The notes under the pieces are model-generated. The model ran no database searches and had not been told where the DNA came from. It saw only the letters and a program-made list of their open reading frames with translations. A DNA stretch of 64,000 bases. Origin: Methylocella tundrae (GTDB lineage Bacteria; Pseudomonadota; Alphaproteobacteria; Rhizobiales; Beijerinckiaceae). The stretch covers positions 620,001 to 684,000 of the forward strand of contig NZ_CP139089.1 of the NCBI RefSeq assembly GCF_038024855.1, written 5' to 3'. Shown one piece after another: positions 16,823-26,154 of the stretch. The position numbers and the translations under genes were made by a program. Every line of letters begins with the position of its first letter. Position 1 is the first letter of the stretch.

Positions 16823-17827
16823 CTAAAAATTCTTTTCATGCACGCCGAACTTTTCCCGCCAGCCCGGCAAAGCGCCGGCGAAGGGCAGGGCTTCGGCCTC
16901 AAAAACCGCGCGCGCGATCGCTCGTGCGAGACAGTCGGCGGCGCGCATGCCGATCTCGGCCGCATCGCTCACCGTTGGCGTCGCGGCTGCGCGGCCGGTC
17001 GCCGCGGCGAAAATCGTGTCGCCGTCCATAGCGGCATGGGCCGGGCGCAGCGCGTGGGCCATGCCGTCATGGGCCATGATGGCGAGGCGTTTGGCCTCCG
17101 CTCTGGTCAGCGCGGCGTCGGTGGCGACTATGGCGATCGTGGTGTTCTGCGGGTCGAGGCCTTTCATGTGAAAGTCCTTGGGCTCGCCCGGCCAGGCGGG
17201 AGGCCAGCCGAGCCCGCCGAACTCATCGTCTCGTTCATAGGGGGCTGCCCAGAAATGCGGCCCCCCGCCGATCGTCGCCGAGCCGACGGCGTTGACGGCG
17301 ACGAGGGCGCCCACATGAAAGCCGTTCGCCGTCACAGCGCTCGCAGAACCCAGGCCGCCCTTCAGATTGGCCGTGGTCGCGCCATAGCCAGCTCCCGCGT
17401 TGCCGAGCGCGAAATCTTGCCCCGCCGCGGCTGCCGCCTCGTAGCCAAGGCGCCAATATAAAGGCTCTCGGCCGAAATCCTTGTCGCCGCCGTTCAAAAG
17501 ATCAAAGAGAACCGCGCCCGGCGCGATCGGGACCTTGATCGAGCCGACCGGAAAGCCCCGGCCGCTCTCGCGCAAAAAGGCGAGGACGCCGCCCATCGAA
17601 TCGAGCCCATAGACAGAGCCGCCGGAGAGGACCAGCGCATCGACCCGCTCGACCGTCATCCCAGGTTCGAGCAGCGTCGCGTCGCGCAGACCTGGCGCGC
17701 CACCGTGAACGGCGATCGAGGCCATCGTGGGGGCATCGAACAGCACGGCGGTGACCCCGGAGGCGAGTTTTGCGTCTTGCGCATTGCCGACGCTCAGTCC
17801 CGCGATGTCAGTGATGAGGTTGTTCAA
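16823..17827 (-). CDS. P1-family (DmpA/NylC-type) peptidase
   Basis: 334 aa, an Ntn-like self-processing amidohydrolase family that includes DmpA aminopeptidase and nylon-oligomer hydrolase. Typical blocks are ITDIAGLSVGNAQD at the start, LSGGSVYGLDSMGGV, GNAGAGYGATT, and MDGDTIFAAATG, where the Thr is the likely N-terminal nucleophile after self-cleavage. The start appears to be TTG at 17827 with GAGGG upstream; there is no in-frame ATG near it. Neighbours overlap closely (33 bp to TIGR02301, 15 bp to the cytochrome), so it is likely part of that transcript. Confidence 0.88.
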   Translation of the reverse strand: MNNLITDIAGLSVGNAQDAKLASGVTAVLFDAPTMASIAVHGGAPGLRDATLLEPGMTVERVDALVLSGGSVYGLDSMGGVLAFLRESGRGFPVGSIKVPIAPGAVLFDLLNGGDKDFGREPLYWRLGYEAAAAAGQDFALGNAGAGYGATTANLKGGLGSASAVTANGFHVGALVAVNAVGSATIGGGPHFWAAPYERDDEFGGLGWPPAWPGEPKDFHMKGLDPQNTTIAIVATDAALTRAEAKRLAIMAHDGMAHALRPAHAAMDGDTIFAAATGRAAATPTVSDAAEIGMRAADCLARAIARAVFEAEALPFAGALPGWREKFGVHEKNF

Positions 17828-17860
17828 CGTGGGGCCCTCTGTGCGTCGCGCGCCAAAATA

Positions 17861-18460
17861 TCAGGACGCGCTGAAACGATTGACCACCTCATGCGCCAGC
17901 CGGCCGCCTTCGCTGAGGAAGCGGCTGATGATGATCTGCGCATTCGGCGTGCAGGCTTGGTAGGATTGTTCGTAATCATGGAAGCTGCGGTTGAAGGTGC
18001 CGGCGAGCCGCTCCTTGCGATCTTCCGTCTTTGCTTCGGCCTCGAGAAAGTTCTGCATTTTTGCGCGCCAATCGGCCTTGGATCCGCAGAGGTCGTCGAG
18101 ATAGGCGAGGGCTCCGAGAATCTCCGCGAGCCGCAGAACCTCGGGCTCGTAAGGCGGCGGCGGCGATTGCGGCGGGGCAGGATCTTGTGGATCAGCCGCG
18201 CCGGGATTTTTCTGGCCAGGCTCCTGCTTCGCCTCGGATTTCGACGCAGGCTTATCCTTCGCGTTGGCTGCTTTGCCGGGATGGATCGCTTTCAGATGCG
18301 GGCGCTTGCTCGCGGGCTGAGGCTGCGCGTCTTGAGGCGTGGCGACCGCGAGCGAGCACGCCGCCCCGACGGTGGCCGCGGCGATGATGACGCGCAGCCA
18401 GCTTTTGAGAGGCGTCAGAAGGACCGCTGCCATTTTAATTCGCCGGTTGTGAAAGCGCAT
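17861..18460 (-). CDS. TIGR02301 family protein
   Basis: 199 aa with an N-terminal hydrophobic segment (signal peptide or anchor, about 18-41), a low-complexity Pro/Ala/Lys linker (about 42-100) and a conserved C-terminal domain: LRLAEILGALAYLDDLCG, then WRAKMQNFLEAE, FNRSFHDYEQSYQ and a final ISRFLSEGGRLA. This is the alphaproteobacterial TIGR02301 family of unknown function, presumably periplasmic. Its ATG follows the NUDIX stop directly (TGAATG), indicating coupling; an internal ATG at 18433 is a less likely start. Confidence 0.85.
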   Translation of the reverse strand: MRFHNRRIKMAAVLLTPLKSWLRVIIAAATVGAACSLAVATPQDAQPQPASKRPHLKAIHPGKAANAKDKPASKSEAKQEPGQKNPGAADPQDPAPPQSPPPPYEPEVLRLAEILGALAYLDDLCGSKADWRAKMQNFLEAEAKTEDRKERLAGTFNRSFHDYEQSYQACTPNAQIIISRFLSEGGRLAHEVVNRFSAS

Positions 18461-18949
18461 TCATAAGCTTACGCCGCTTTCCGGCAAGTTAAATCGACCT
18501 GATTGAAGCACCGACGCCGCGCCAGCCACGACTTCGGCGGTATGGGGGGTGCAATGAAGCCGCGAAAGTTGTGATGGCTCAACCCAGACGACTTCTCCGG
18601 CTTCAAGACCCGGCGTCCCTTCGCCCGCGATCCATTCGCCGATGAAAGAAGCGATGACGAAATGGCGTTTGATGCCGCCGGCGTCGTCGCGTTCAATCGA
18701 TTCGACATGGCGGTTGAATGCGATGACGCGCGCCTCGACGTCGACCTCTTCGCGAAGTTCGCGCAAAGCGGCCTCGGCCAGGGTTTCGCCGGTTTCGACG
18801 AGGCCGCCGGGCAGCGAGAAAGCGTTGATGAAAGGCGCCCGTGTACGCGTCGCCATCAGCACCTTGCCGGCGCGGAAGACGGCGATGCTCACGGCAAGGA
18901 AGGGGCGGCTCGGATAGAGCCGCGGCGGCTCAACCTCGATCGCGCTCAT
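18461..18949 (-). CDS. NUDIX hydrolase
   Basis: 162 aa from ATG 18949, which overlaps the pdxH stop (ATGA). The Nudix box reads [22 protein letters not shown], matching Gx5Ex7REUxEExGU. It probably hydrolyses a nucleoside diphosphate derivative such as ADP-ribose; the exact substrate cannot be told. An in-frame start 24 bases upstream lies within pdxH and is less likely. Second gene of the pdxH-NUDIX-TIGR02301-P1 peptidase-cytochrome run. Confidence 0.9.
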   Translation of the reverse strand: MSAIEVEPPRLYPSRPFLAVSIAVFRAGKVLMATRTRAPFINAFSLPGGLVETGETLAEAALRELREEVDVEARVIAFNRHVESIERDDAGGIKRHFVIASFIGEWIAGEGTPGLEAGEVVWVEPSQLSRLHCTPHTAEVVAGAASVLQSGRFNLPESGVSL

Positions 18950-19560
18950 GGATAGAGCCGTTCCTTGCGCCACGGCGCGTCAGGCGTTGCGCGCTCGAAC
19001 ACGATTCGATCGTGCAGACGAAAAGCCCCGTCCGACCAGAATTCAATATAGACCGGCGCGACGCGATAGCCGACCCAATAGGGCGGCCTCGGAATTTCCC
19101 CGAAGGCGAATTTCGCGGCATATTTCGCGACCGCCGTTTCGAGCGCGAAGCGGCTTTCGAGCGGACGCGATTGCTGGCTCGCCCAGGCGCCGATGCGGCT
19201 TTGCAGAGCTCTGCTGGCGAAATAGGCGTCGGCCTCGGCGTCCGAAACGCGCTCGACTGCTCCGCGAAAGCGGACCTGCCGGCGCAGCGATTTCCAATGC
19301 AGCACGCCGGCCGCCTTGGGATTGGCCTGAAGCTCCCGTCCCTTGGCGCTTTCGGCGTTGCTGTAAAAGACAAAACCTTTCGGCTTTGCCTCCTTCAACA
19401 GCACCATGCGCACGTCCGGCAGGCCGTTGGCGTCGACGGTTGCGAGCGCCATCGCTTCGGGATCGTTCACCTCGCTCCTGCGCGCCTCAGTGAGCCAGGA
19501 ATCAAACAGATCGAAGGGCTCCCCGGCCTCGGTGAAGTCACGCCCCGTTAACTTGTTCAA
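18946..19560 (-). CDS. pdxH: Pyridoxamine 5'-phosphate oxidase
   Basis: 204 aa, FMN enzyme making pyridoxal 5'-phosphate. The N-terminal [19 protein letters not shown], the FMN-binding [10 protein letters not shown] and [16 protein letters not shown], and the C-terminal [11 protein letters not shown] and [11 protein letters not shown] blocks are diagnostic. The start is a TTG at 19560 with a perfect AAGGAG 8 bases upstream and an in-frame stop just before it, so no ATG start is available. First gene of a tight five-gene minus-strand cluster. Confidence 0.96.
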   Translation of the reverse strand: MNKLTGRDFTEAGEPFDLFDSWLTEARRSEVNDPEAMALATVDANGLPDVRMVLLKEAKPKGFVFYSNAESAKGRELQANPKAAGVLHWKSLRRQVRFRGAVERVSDAEADAYFASRALQSRIGAWASQQSRPLESRFALETAVAKYAAKFAFGEIPRPPYWVGYRVAPVYIEFWSDGAFRLHDRIVFERATPDAPWRKERLYP

Positions 19561-19604
19561 GGCTAAATCTCCTTAAAGTAACTCTTTCGCGAGCGGCTTA
19601 ATTC

Positions 19605-20120
19605 GTGACGGGACGGCTCGTGCGGCATTATCATCAAACACAATCTGTCTCCAGGCTTTCCCGGTTTACATCATCGCCGCCGGACTTGCGCCGCGCGCAT
19701 AGCGTCGCGGCTCGATGGCTGCCTTTGGCCTGTATGGCCATGACCCTCGCCGGCTGCGCCGTGTCCATGCCGATCGCTACTCTCGCGACCTCCAACGAGG
19801 ATGCGACGGGCGCCATTCCAAGTTCGGCGCTGGAGCGTCAGCTCAACCCCGAGGATTGGCGCAGGGCCAGGGCCGCTCTGTCGACGGCGCTTGATCCGCA
19901 GGGCAACGGCTCGCTCGTGTCGTGGGATAATCCGGAATCCGGCGCCAAAGGCTCTTTCGCTCCGCTCGGCAATGCCTATGCGTCGGACGCCAAAATCTGT
20001 CGCGCTTTCAGAACGGACATCGACAGCAAAAGCGGCTCCCAATCGATGCAGGGCGTCGCCTGCTCCGACAAGGGCGACGAGTGGACGATCGCTCAAATCA
20101 ATCCTTCGAAAAAAGGTTGA
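19605..20120 (+). CDS. Outer-surface lipoprotein, RT0821/Lpp0805-like
   Basis: 171 aa from the GTG at 19605, or about 144 aa from a TTG at 19686 that would give a more usual lipoprotein leader. The lipobox MTLAGC marks the lipidated Cys near residue 51. The C-terminal domain has LERQLNPEDWRRARAALSTALDPQ, SWDNPESGAKGSF, and a CRAFRTDI...GVACSD pattern, as in the RT0821/Lpp0805 family of surface or outer-membrane lipoproteins with 17-kDa-antigen-like tails. It is divergent from pdxH. Confidence 0.78.
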   Translation: MTGRLVRHYHQTQSVSRLSRFTSSPPDLRRAHSVAARWLPLACMAMTLAGCAVSMPIATLATSNEDATGAIPSSALERQLNPEDWRRARAALSTALDPQGNGSLVSWDNPESGAKGSFAPLGNAYASDAKICRAFRTDIDSKSGSQSMQGVACSDKGDEWTIAQINPSKKG

Positions 20121-20312
20121 CTCGTCAGGGTTTGCCTTATCGGCAAACGCTCTGTATTTTCGCCGCTGCGCCAAACATTTGTCACAAACTTTGCCGCAAG
20201 CGTCGCGATAAAGCGCGGCAAGCCTTGCGCCGCGCTTGGACATCCCCCAAATTTGAGACGAGACATAGGCGTTCGCGCCAATGCAGGGCGAGCGTGGGAG
20301 TGGGCTCAATTC

Positions 20313-21275
20313 ATGCGTGATCCTTATACTGTTCTGGGAGTCGCCAAAACCGCATCCGCGGCCGAGATCAAATCAGCTTTCCGTAAACTCGCCAAAAAAT
20401 TCCATCCGGACCAGAGCAAGGAGCCAAAAGCGAAGGAAAAATTCGCCGAGATCGGCTCCGCCTACGAGATTCTGGGCGATGAAAAAAAGCGGGGGGCTTT
20501 CGATCGCGGCGAGATCGACGCCGAAGGCAAGCCGCGCCATCCGGGATTTGAGGGATTTGGCGCCGGGGGACCGGGCGCTGGCCGCCGGGCTCATGCCGGC
20601 GCCGGTTCTGAAGGTTTCGAGTTTAATTTCGGCGGCGGGCGTCCGGGCGCTGGCCCTGGCGGCTTCGAAGCCGGTGATATCTTCAGCGAGCTGTTTGGCG
20701 CGGCTGGCCGCAGAGGCGGGCGCGGAGCCGCCGCGCCGCAGCCCCGCGGCGAGGACATCCAGGCGAGCGTGACTGTCAGCCTCGGTGAGGCGGTCAAGGG
20801 CGGCGCAGCGCGCGTAACGCTTGCGACGGGACGCACGCTTGAGGTCACCATTCCGGCCGGGATCGAGGACGGCAAGCAGATCCGCCTCAAACGCCAGGGT
20901 CATCAGAGCCCCGCCGGAGGCGAACCGGGCGACGCCATCGTCACCGTCAAAATCGCCAGGCACCCCTTTTTCCGCGTCGAAGGACGCGACCTGCGGCTCG
21001 ATCTGCCCGTGACGCTTTATGAGGCTGTGCTCGGCGGCAAGGTCAATGCGCCGACCCTTGACGGCGCCGTCGAGCTTGCCATTCCGGCTGGCTCGAATGG
21101 CGGCCGGACCCTGCGTCTGCGCGGCAAGGGCCTTCCCAATCCGCATGGGGCAGCCGGCGACCTCCTTGTCACATTGCGCATCGTGCTGCCGGATGAGTCA
21201 GACCCGGAACTTACGAATTTGATGCGCAAATGGGAGAGCGGAAAGCCCTATAATCCGCGCAGCGACTTGAGTTGA
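20313..21275 (+). CDS. DnaJ-domain co-chaperone, CbpA-like
   Basis: 320 aa from the ATG at 20313, where J-domain homology begins (MRDPYTVLGVAKTASAAEIK). The HPD tripeptide is at 31-33. A Gly/Phe-rich linker (about 75-150) is followed by the DnaJ C-terminal substrate-binding domains with GEAVKGGAARVTLATGR and KGLPNPHGAAGDLLVTLRI. There is no zinc-finger (CxxCxGxG) domain, so it is a class B/CbpA-type DnaJ that would partner DnaK rather than the housekeeping DnaJ. It is followed 20 bp later by the DUF1499 gene. Confidence 0.92.
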   Translation: MRDPYTVLGVAKTASAAEIKSAFRKLAKKFHPDQSKEPKAKEKFAEIGSAYEILGDEKKRGAFDRGEIDAEGKPRHPGFEGFGAGGPGAGRRAHAGAGSEGFEFNFGGGRPGAGPGGFEAGDIFSELFGAAGRRGGRGAAAPQPRGEDIQASVTVSLGEAVKGGAARVTLATGRTLEVTIPAGIEDGKQIRLKRQGHQSPAGGEPGDAIVTVKIARHPFFRVEGRDLRLDLPVTLYEAVLGGKVNAPTLDGAVELAIPAGSNGGRTLRLRGKGLPNPHGAAGDLLVTLRIVLPDESDPELTNLMRKWESGKPYNPRSDLS

Positions 21276-21294
21276 GGCGCACGCGGGGCTGATA

Positions 21295-22068
21295 ATGCGG
21301 CGGCTGATCGTCGAAGAACCTTATTCCAAATCGGCGCTGCTCAGCCGGCGCCTCGCCGCCTTCGCTCTGGCTGTCGCGCTGATCGGCGTCGCCGCGGCGC
21401 GAAGCGGGATCGATCCGCCCGCCGCGCTTACCGTGCTCAGCGGCTCGATCGCTCTCGCCGCCGCTGCGATCCTTAGCGCGCTGCTGGCGTTCGCGGTGAT
21501 CTGGCGTACCGGGCGCCAAGGCGCAGGGCAGGCGGCCGCCGGGCTCTTTCTTGCGCTCCTGCTCCTTGCCTATCCAGCCTACCAACTGGCCAAGACGACG
21601 CATTTGCCGCGTTTGACCGATTTTTCCACTGATATTGCCGATCCGCCGGTTTTCTCGGCATCGCGTGTCGCTCAGGCCGCGCGAGGCGGGCGGACGCCAA
21701 AGACGCTGCCGGCGTCGATGCGCAGGGCGCAAGCGCAAGCCTATCCGAAAATACTGCCGATCATCCTCGATCTTACCGGCGACGAAGCATTCGTCGCCGT
21801 CGCCAAAGCCGTCGCCGCCAGCGGTTGGCGCATCGTTGTTGAGACGCCGCCCGGCGGACGCATGGGCGTCGGTCATATCGACGCCATTGCCCGCAGTCTG
21901 ATCCTCGGCTTTCCTTGCGACATCACCCTGCGCATTCGCCCGCTCGCCGGGCAAACGCGAATCGACCTGCGCTCAGTCTCGCGCTTCGGTCCCTATGATT
22001 TTGGCGCCAATCAGCGCAACATCCACACCTTCGAGGCCGCGCTCGAGGCGCAGGTCGACAAGAAATAG
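21295..22068 (+). CDS. DUF1499 membrane protein
   Basis: 257 aa with about three hydrophobic segments in the first 100 residues (about 20-38, 45-68, 74-97), then a soluble C-terminal domain (from about 140) containing YPKILPIILDLTGDEAFVAVAKAV and ITLRIRPLAGQTRIDLRSVSRFGPYDFGANQRNI, which is the DUF1499 signature. Function unknown. It follows the DnaJ gene closely and is convergent with the metallo-hydrolase gene. Confidence 0.85.
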   Translation: MRRLIVEEPYSKSALLSRRLAAFALAVALIGVAAARSGIDPPAALTVLSGSIALAAAAILSALLAFAVIWRTGRQGAGQAAAGLFLALLLLAYPAYQLAKTTHLPRLTDFSTDIADPPVFSASRVAQAARGGRTPKTLPASMRRAQAQAYPKILPIILDLTGDEAFVAVAKAVAASGWRIVVETPPGGRMGVGHIDAIARSLILGFPCDITLRIRPLAGQTRIDLRSVSRFGPYDFGANQRNIHTFEAALEAQVDKK

Positions 22069-22082
22069 CGCGTGCGGCCCGC

Positions 22083-23039
22083 TCAGGCCGGATGGAAATG
22101 CGTTGCAAGGGTCGCCGGCCCGTCGGCGGTGACGAGCCCGCGTGCGACGAGGTCTTCAAGATGGGCCAGCACCGAAAGGCCAGCGGCGGCGCGCAGGGCA
22201 GGGGCGAGACCCTCATAGACCCGGGAGACGATCGCTTCGATGGTTTCGTCGCCGTTCCCAAGGCGCGCAAGAATGGCGCGTTCGCGCTGGCGGCGGTGCT
22301 GGGCGAGAGCGCGAACGAAACGCTGTGGCTCGGTGACCGGGCCGCCGTGGCCGGGCCAATAGATTCGATCGTCCCGGAGCCGCAGCTTTTCCAGAGAGGC
22401 CATGTAATCGCGGATGGAGCCGTCCGGCGGCGTGATCACAGAGGTCGACCAGGCCATGACGTGATCGCCCGAGAAGAGAGCCTGCTCCTGCGGCAGGCAG
22501 AAGGCCAAATGGTTCATCGTATGGCCGGGCGTCTCGACGCAGACGAGAGAGAAATCGCTGGTTTCGAACGCCTCGCCCTCGCGCATGATTTTTTCAGGCG
22601 TGTGGCCGGGGTCATGCGCGCCGTCCAGACGGATGATTTTGCCCGGCTCGTCCCCGGCTGCTTGCTTCGCAGGAGCAAAGGGCGCGCAGCCGATAATGCT
22701 TGCGCCGGTCGCTTGCTGGAGGGCGCGCGCGCCGGGCGAATGATCCTTGTGCGTATGCGTCACGAGGATTGCGACGACGGTTTCGCGCGCTAAAGCGCCG
22801 ATCAGCGCCGAAGTATGCCAGGGGCTGTCAGGTCCCGGATCAATGATCGCGACCTCGCCCGATCCGACGACATAGGTGCAGGTGCCGGTGAAGGTCATCG
22901 GGCCGGGATTGCCCGCGACCATGCGGCGCACCAGCGGCGACAGCCGGACGAGGGCCCCCGGGGGCCCCTCAAAGGAGCGGTTGAAGGAAATCTCCTCCGC
23001 GGCTGCTTCGGCGGCGGTGTCAATTAAGGTTTCGCTCAT
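22083..23039 (-). CDS. MBL-fold metallo-hydrolase, LACTB2-like
   Basis: 318 aa from the ATG at 23039, where the family homology starts; the frame is open further upstream but has no conserved sequence. The metal-binding HxHxDH appears as VTHTHKDHSPGA, with further His ligands in ETPGHTMNHLAF and GDHVMAWS. A C-terminal winged-helix-like segment (about 250-310) is typical of the LACTB2/YycJ-like subgroup, some of which cut RNA. Substrate unknown. It is convergent with the DUF1499 gene. Confidence 0.88.
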   Translation of the reverse strand: MSETLIDTAAEAAAEEISFNRSFEGPPGALVRLSPLVRRMVAGNPGPMTFTGTCTYVVGSGEVAIIDPGPDSPWHTSALIGALARETVVAILVTHTHKDHSPGARALQQATGASIIGCAPFAPAKQAAGDEPGKIIRLDGAHDPGHTPEKIMREGEAFETSDFSLVCVETPGHTMNHLAFCLPQEQALFSGDHVMAWSTSVITPPDGSIRDYMASLEKLRLRDDRIYWPGHGGPVTEPQRFVRALAQHRRQRERAILARLGNGDETIEAIVSRVYEGLAPALRAAAGLSVLAHLEDLVARGLVTADGPATLATHFHPA

Positions 23040-23124
23040 GCTGAGATCATAGCGCGTAAGGGGCGCGGCCGCAGCATTTTCGGTCAAAGCCGTCTGGCGC
23101 GGCGTGAGGGAGCGCCGCGCCCTT

Positions 23125-23463
23125 CTATTTCGGTTCTGCGCCGGGAGGTCCTCCCGGCGTTCCGGCCGGAGGAATGACGGGAGTGGAATTTGGATGCGGC
23201 ACGGGCGCTGGCCTGACAATTCCGGGATCAACGCCTGGCTTTGGCTTGATGACGCCATCGCCGGCGTCGAGTCTGTCGCTGAGGCTCCCGCTGCGGCCGG
23301 AGGTCAGGGGAACGCCGTCCTTTGGCTGCGTGCTGGGGATGCCCTGGTTTTTTTCCGGAATCACTTCATTGCTGCCAGGCGCCCCCGGCGCTGTCTGGGC
23401 GACGGCGGGAATTGCGTAAAAGCCCACGGCTGCTGCGAGAATGAGCGGAATTTCTTTTCGCAT
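23125..23463 (-). CDS. Small secreted Pro/Gly-rich protein
   Basis: 112 aa with a signal peptide (about 1-22, ending AVAQ). The mature chain is short, Pro/Gly-rich and without Cys; the C-terminal DGVIKPKPGVDPGIVRPAPVPHPNSTPVIPP motif is widely seen in small alphaproteobacterial periplasmic proteins of unknown function. An AGGGAG-type ribosome-binding site lies just before the ATG. The function is not known. Confidence 0.8.
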   Translation of the reverse strand: MRKEIPLILAAAVGFYAIPAVAQTAPGAPGSNEVIPEKNQGIPSTQPKDGVPLTSGRSGSLSDRLDAGDGVIKPKPGVDPGIVRPAPVPHPNSTPVIPPAGTPGGPPGAEPK

Positions 23464-23531
23464 CGAAGTGTCTCCCTGGAGGTGGCTTCGGCTGCGAACG
23501 CTCCTTTCCGCTCATTGTTCCGCGCGCCGGC

Positions 23532-24149
23532 TCAACCGACGTCGGCGAGTTCCCTTTCCATTTTCTTCTCTTCACGGCGCATGAGGATCATTGCGCCGAC
23601 CACGCCGCCGACGACAATGACGAGCGCGACGATGCCGAGAGGGCCACTGACGCGATGCATGGCGTCGCCGAAGAAATAAGCGCCGACGCCCATGACGACG
23701 GCCCAGATCACGCCGCCGCTCGCGTTGAAGAAGACGAACTTGCCCCAATTATATTTATTGACGCCGGCGAGCAGGGCCGCAAGAACCCGGAGGAAGGCGA
23801 CGAAGCGGCCGAAGAAAACGATTTTTCCGCCATGCCGCTCGAATAAGTATTGGCCGAGCTTCAGCCGGGCTTCGGGCAAATGAATGAATTTGCCATAACG
23901 CAGGAGCAGGTTTGCCCCGAACGTGCGGCCAATCCAAAAACCGATATTGTCGCCGATGATCGCGCCCGCAGCCGCCGCTGCGATAACCCAGGCTATATCG
24001 AGATTGCCGGTCGCGCCGGCATAGCCGGCTCCGAGCAGCAGCACCGTTTCTCCGGGCAGCGGCACGCCCGCGCTCTCCAGCATGACAACGAGGAACACGG
24101 CCCAATATCCGTGTTGGACGATCAACGGTTGGATATGTTCAATGAACAC
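23532..24149 (-). CDS. DedA family membrane protein (first of a tandem pair)
   Basis: 205 aa, DedA/SNARE-associated domain. The signature stretches ESAGVPLPGETVLLLGAG, IGDNIGFWIGRTFG and FFGRFVAFLRVLAALLAG are all present, plus several transmembrane segments. DedA proteins contribute to envelope homeostasis, and some flip lipid carriers. The next gene upstream on the same strand encodes a close paralog, an arrangement suggesting a gene duplication. Confidence 0.92.
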   Translation of the reverse strand: MFIEHIQPLIVQHGYWAVFLVVMLESAGVPLPGETVLLLGAGYAGATGNLDIAWVIAAAAAGAIIGDNIGFWIGRTFGANLLLRYGKFIHLPEARLKLGQYLFERHGGKIVFFGRFVAFLRVLAALLAGVNKYNWGKFVFFNASGGVIWAVVMGVGAYFFGDAMHRVSGPLGIVALVIVVGGVVGAMILMRREEKKMERELADVG

Positions 24150-24193
24150 AAAGGCTCCTGCTTATCGGATGTTGCGCGGCTGACTTCTCACCA

Positions 24194-24856
24194 TCATCGG
24201 ACTTGCGTTTGAATCGGGCCGGGCAACGCCGCTTCCGCCTCTGCGATCAACCGGATCTCATTCCTTTTATAGAATCGCCAGCAGAATGCAAAAACCGCCA
24301 GCGCCGCGGCGAGGCTGACCAAACCGAGCGGACCGGCGATCCGATGCGCTTCGGCGCCGAAAAGAAAACCAAGACCGCCAAATAAAGAAGCCCAAACGAT
24401 GGCGCCGGCGGCGTTGAAAATGAAAAATCGCCAGGGCTCGAGTCTGTTGGCGCCCGCCAGAATAGCGGCGAAGGCGCGTAGCACAGCAACGAATCGGCCA
24501 AAGAAGACGATCGCCCCGCCGTATTTTCGAAACAGATATTGTCCAAGCTTCAGGCGGCCTTCGTCGAGATGGACGAGACGCCCATATCGCGCGAGCAGCG
24601 CAACGCCAAAGGTGCGGCCGGCCCAAAAGCCCAGATTGTCGCCGAGGATGGCGCCGCCCGCGGCCGTCGCGATCACGCCGAAGATATTCAGGCTTTCGTG
24701 ATGGAGCGCGTGCGAGCCGCCAGCAAAAATGGCGGCGGAGACCAGAATCGTTTCGCCCGGAAAAGGTATGCCGGCGCTCTCAATCGCGACGACGCAGAAA
24801 ATCGCGAGGTAGCCGTAATGCTCTATAAAAGCGGGAATCTGATCGGAGAGAAACAT
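24194..24856 (-). CDS. DedA family membrane protein (second of a tandem pair)
   Basis: 220 aa from the ATG at 24856, favoured because AAGG lies 5 bases upstream; an ATG 12 bases earlier has no ribosome-binding site. It shows the same DedA signatures (ESAGIPFPGETILVSAA, LGDNLGFWAGRTFG, FFGRFVAVLRAFAAILAG) with an insertion of ~8 residues after the first, and a longer charged C-terminal tail. It reads into the DedA gene at 23532-24149 with a 44-bp gap. Confidence 0.92.
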   Translation of the reverse strand: MFLSDQIPAFIEHYGYLAIFCVVAIESAGIPFPGETILVSAAIFAGGSHALHHESLNIFGVIATAAGGAILGDNLGFWAGRTFGVALLARYGRLVHLDEGRLKLGQYLFRKYGGAIVFFGRFVAVLRAFAAILAGANRLEPWRFFIFNAAGAIVWASLFGGLGFLFGAEAHRIAGPLGLVSLAAALAVFAFCWRFYKRNEIRLIAEAEAALPGPIQTQVR

Positions 24857-24985
24857 GCTGGCCTTCATCGCGGCTTCGGCGCGGAGATGGATAGCCGAGC
24901 AGAGGCGCCATCAAGACAAAAGTTTGACCGCCGCGCAAAGCCCGCCGGCGTCAGATCCACGGCGCCGCAGCTAGGGCCGATTGGT

Positions 24986-26068
24986 TCAAGCGCCGGCGGG
25001 CGCCGCCGATTCCCCGTTCAAGAAGAACGTGCCGCGCAAAAAGCGGACCGGAACCTTCTCGCCGGGGCGGTAGACGGCGGAAGCGGGCGTATCGACCTCG
25101 ATGCTCGAGGCCTGGCACGGAATTGCGATCTCCGCGCGCCGCGTCGGGCCGCTTCGGCGCACGGACAGGATTTCGCCTTGAAGCGCACCCGGGCCCGCGT
25201 CGCCGATGGCGATATCTTGCGGGCGCACGAACAGCCGGCCTTCGCCTGCGCCGCTCGCCGCCTGCCGGTTCGAGGCGGGAAGCGCCACCTGATGGTCGCC
25301 GATGAAAACCTGCCCGTCACGCAGGTGGGCGCGAAGAGCGGTCGCCTCGCCTATGAATGAATTCACAAATGCGCTCGCCGGATGGTCGTAGATCTCGTCC
25401 GGCGTGCCGATTTGCTCGATACGGCCGCCATTGAGCACCGCGACGCGATCGGCGAGTTCGAGCGCTTCATCCTGATCATGCGTCACGAAAATTGTCGTGT
25501 GCCCCGTCTGGGCGTGAAGCTCGCGCAGCCAGCTGCGCAATTCGCGCCGCACCTTGGCGTCGAGCGCGCCGAAAGGTTCGTCAAGCAACAGCACGCGGGG
25601 CTCGACGGCGAGCGCGCGGGCGAGGGCGACGCGTTGCCGTTGACCGCCTGACAATTGCGCGGGACGGCGTTTTTCGAGGCCGCCCAGCTGGACGAGATCC
25701 AGCAGCTCCAGAGCCCGCTTGCGAATTTCAGCCTTGGGCGGGCGCTGCGCGCGCTCACGCACGTCGAGACCGAAGGAGACATTTTCTTCGACCGTCAGAT
25801 GCTTGAAAAGCGCGTAGCTCTGGAACACGAAGCCGACGCGCCGCTCCTGCACGGTTTTTTGCGAGGCGTCCTCGTCGCCAAAGAAAACTTTTCCGGCATC
25901 GGGAATGTCGAGACCCGCGATAATGCGCAGCAAGGTCGTCTTGCCGCCGCCAGATGGTCCGAGCAAAGCGACAAGCTCTCCGCTGCCGACGGTCAGGCTG
26001 ACGCCCTCCAGCGCCGCGCGGCGCGCTGCGGGGAAGGATTTGACGATGTCGACGGCGCGTATTTGCAT
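24986..26068 (-). CDS. cysA: Sulfate/thiosulfate ABC transporter ATP-binding protein
   Basis: 360 aa. Walker [10 protein letters not shown] (about 38-46), signature [15 protein letters not shown] (about 138-152), Walker [21 protein letters not shown], and the H-loop [13 protein letters not shown] are all clear; the C-terminal third is a TOBE-like regulatory domain. Energises sulfate or thiosulfate uptake through CysTW. Third gene of the cysT-cysW-cysA run, 86 bp after cysW. AAAGG lies 7 bases before the ATG. Confidence 0.93.
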   Translation of the reverse strand: MQIRAVDIVKSFPAARRAALEGVSLTVGSGELVALLGPSGGGKTTLLRIIAGLDIPDAGKVFFGDEDASQKTVQERRVGFVFQSYALFKHLTVEENVSFGLDVRERAQRPPKAEIRKRALELLDLVQLGGLEKRRPAQLSGGQRQRVALARALAVEPRVLLLDEPFGALDAKVRRELRSWLRELHAQTGHTTIFVTHDQDEALELADRVAVLNGGRIEQIGTPDEIYDHPASAFVNSFIGEATALRAHLRDGQVFIGDHQVALPASNRQAASGAGEGRLFVRPQDIAIGDAGPGALQGEILSVRRSGPTRRAEIAIPCQASSIEVDTPASAVYRPGEKVPVRFLRGTFFLNGESAAPAGA

Positions 26069-26154
26069 GGCGTTGCCTTTGTTGCTTCTCGCAAAGTCTT
26101 TGTCTCAAACCATCGTCCAAACCGGCGCCCGCCGCGCAGGAACCGGGCGTCGAG

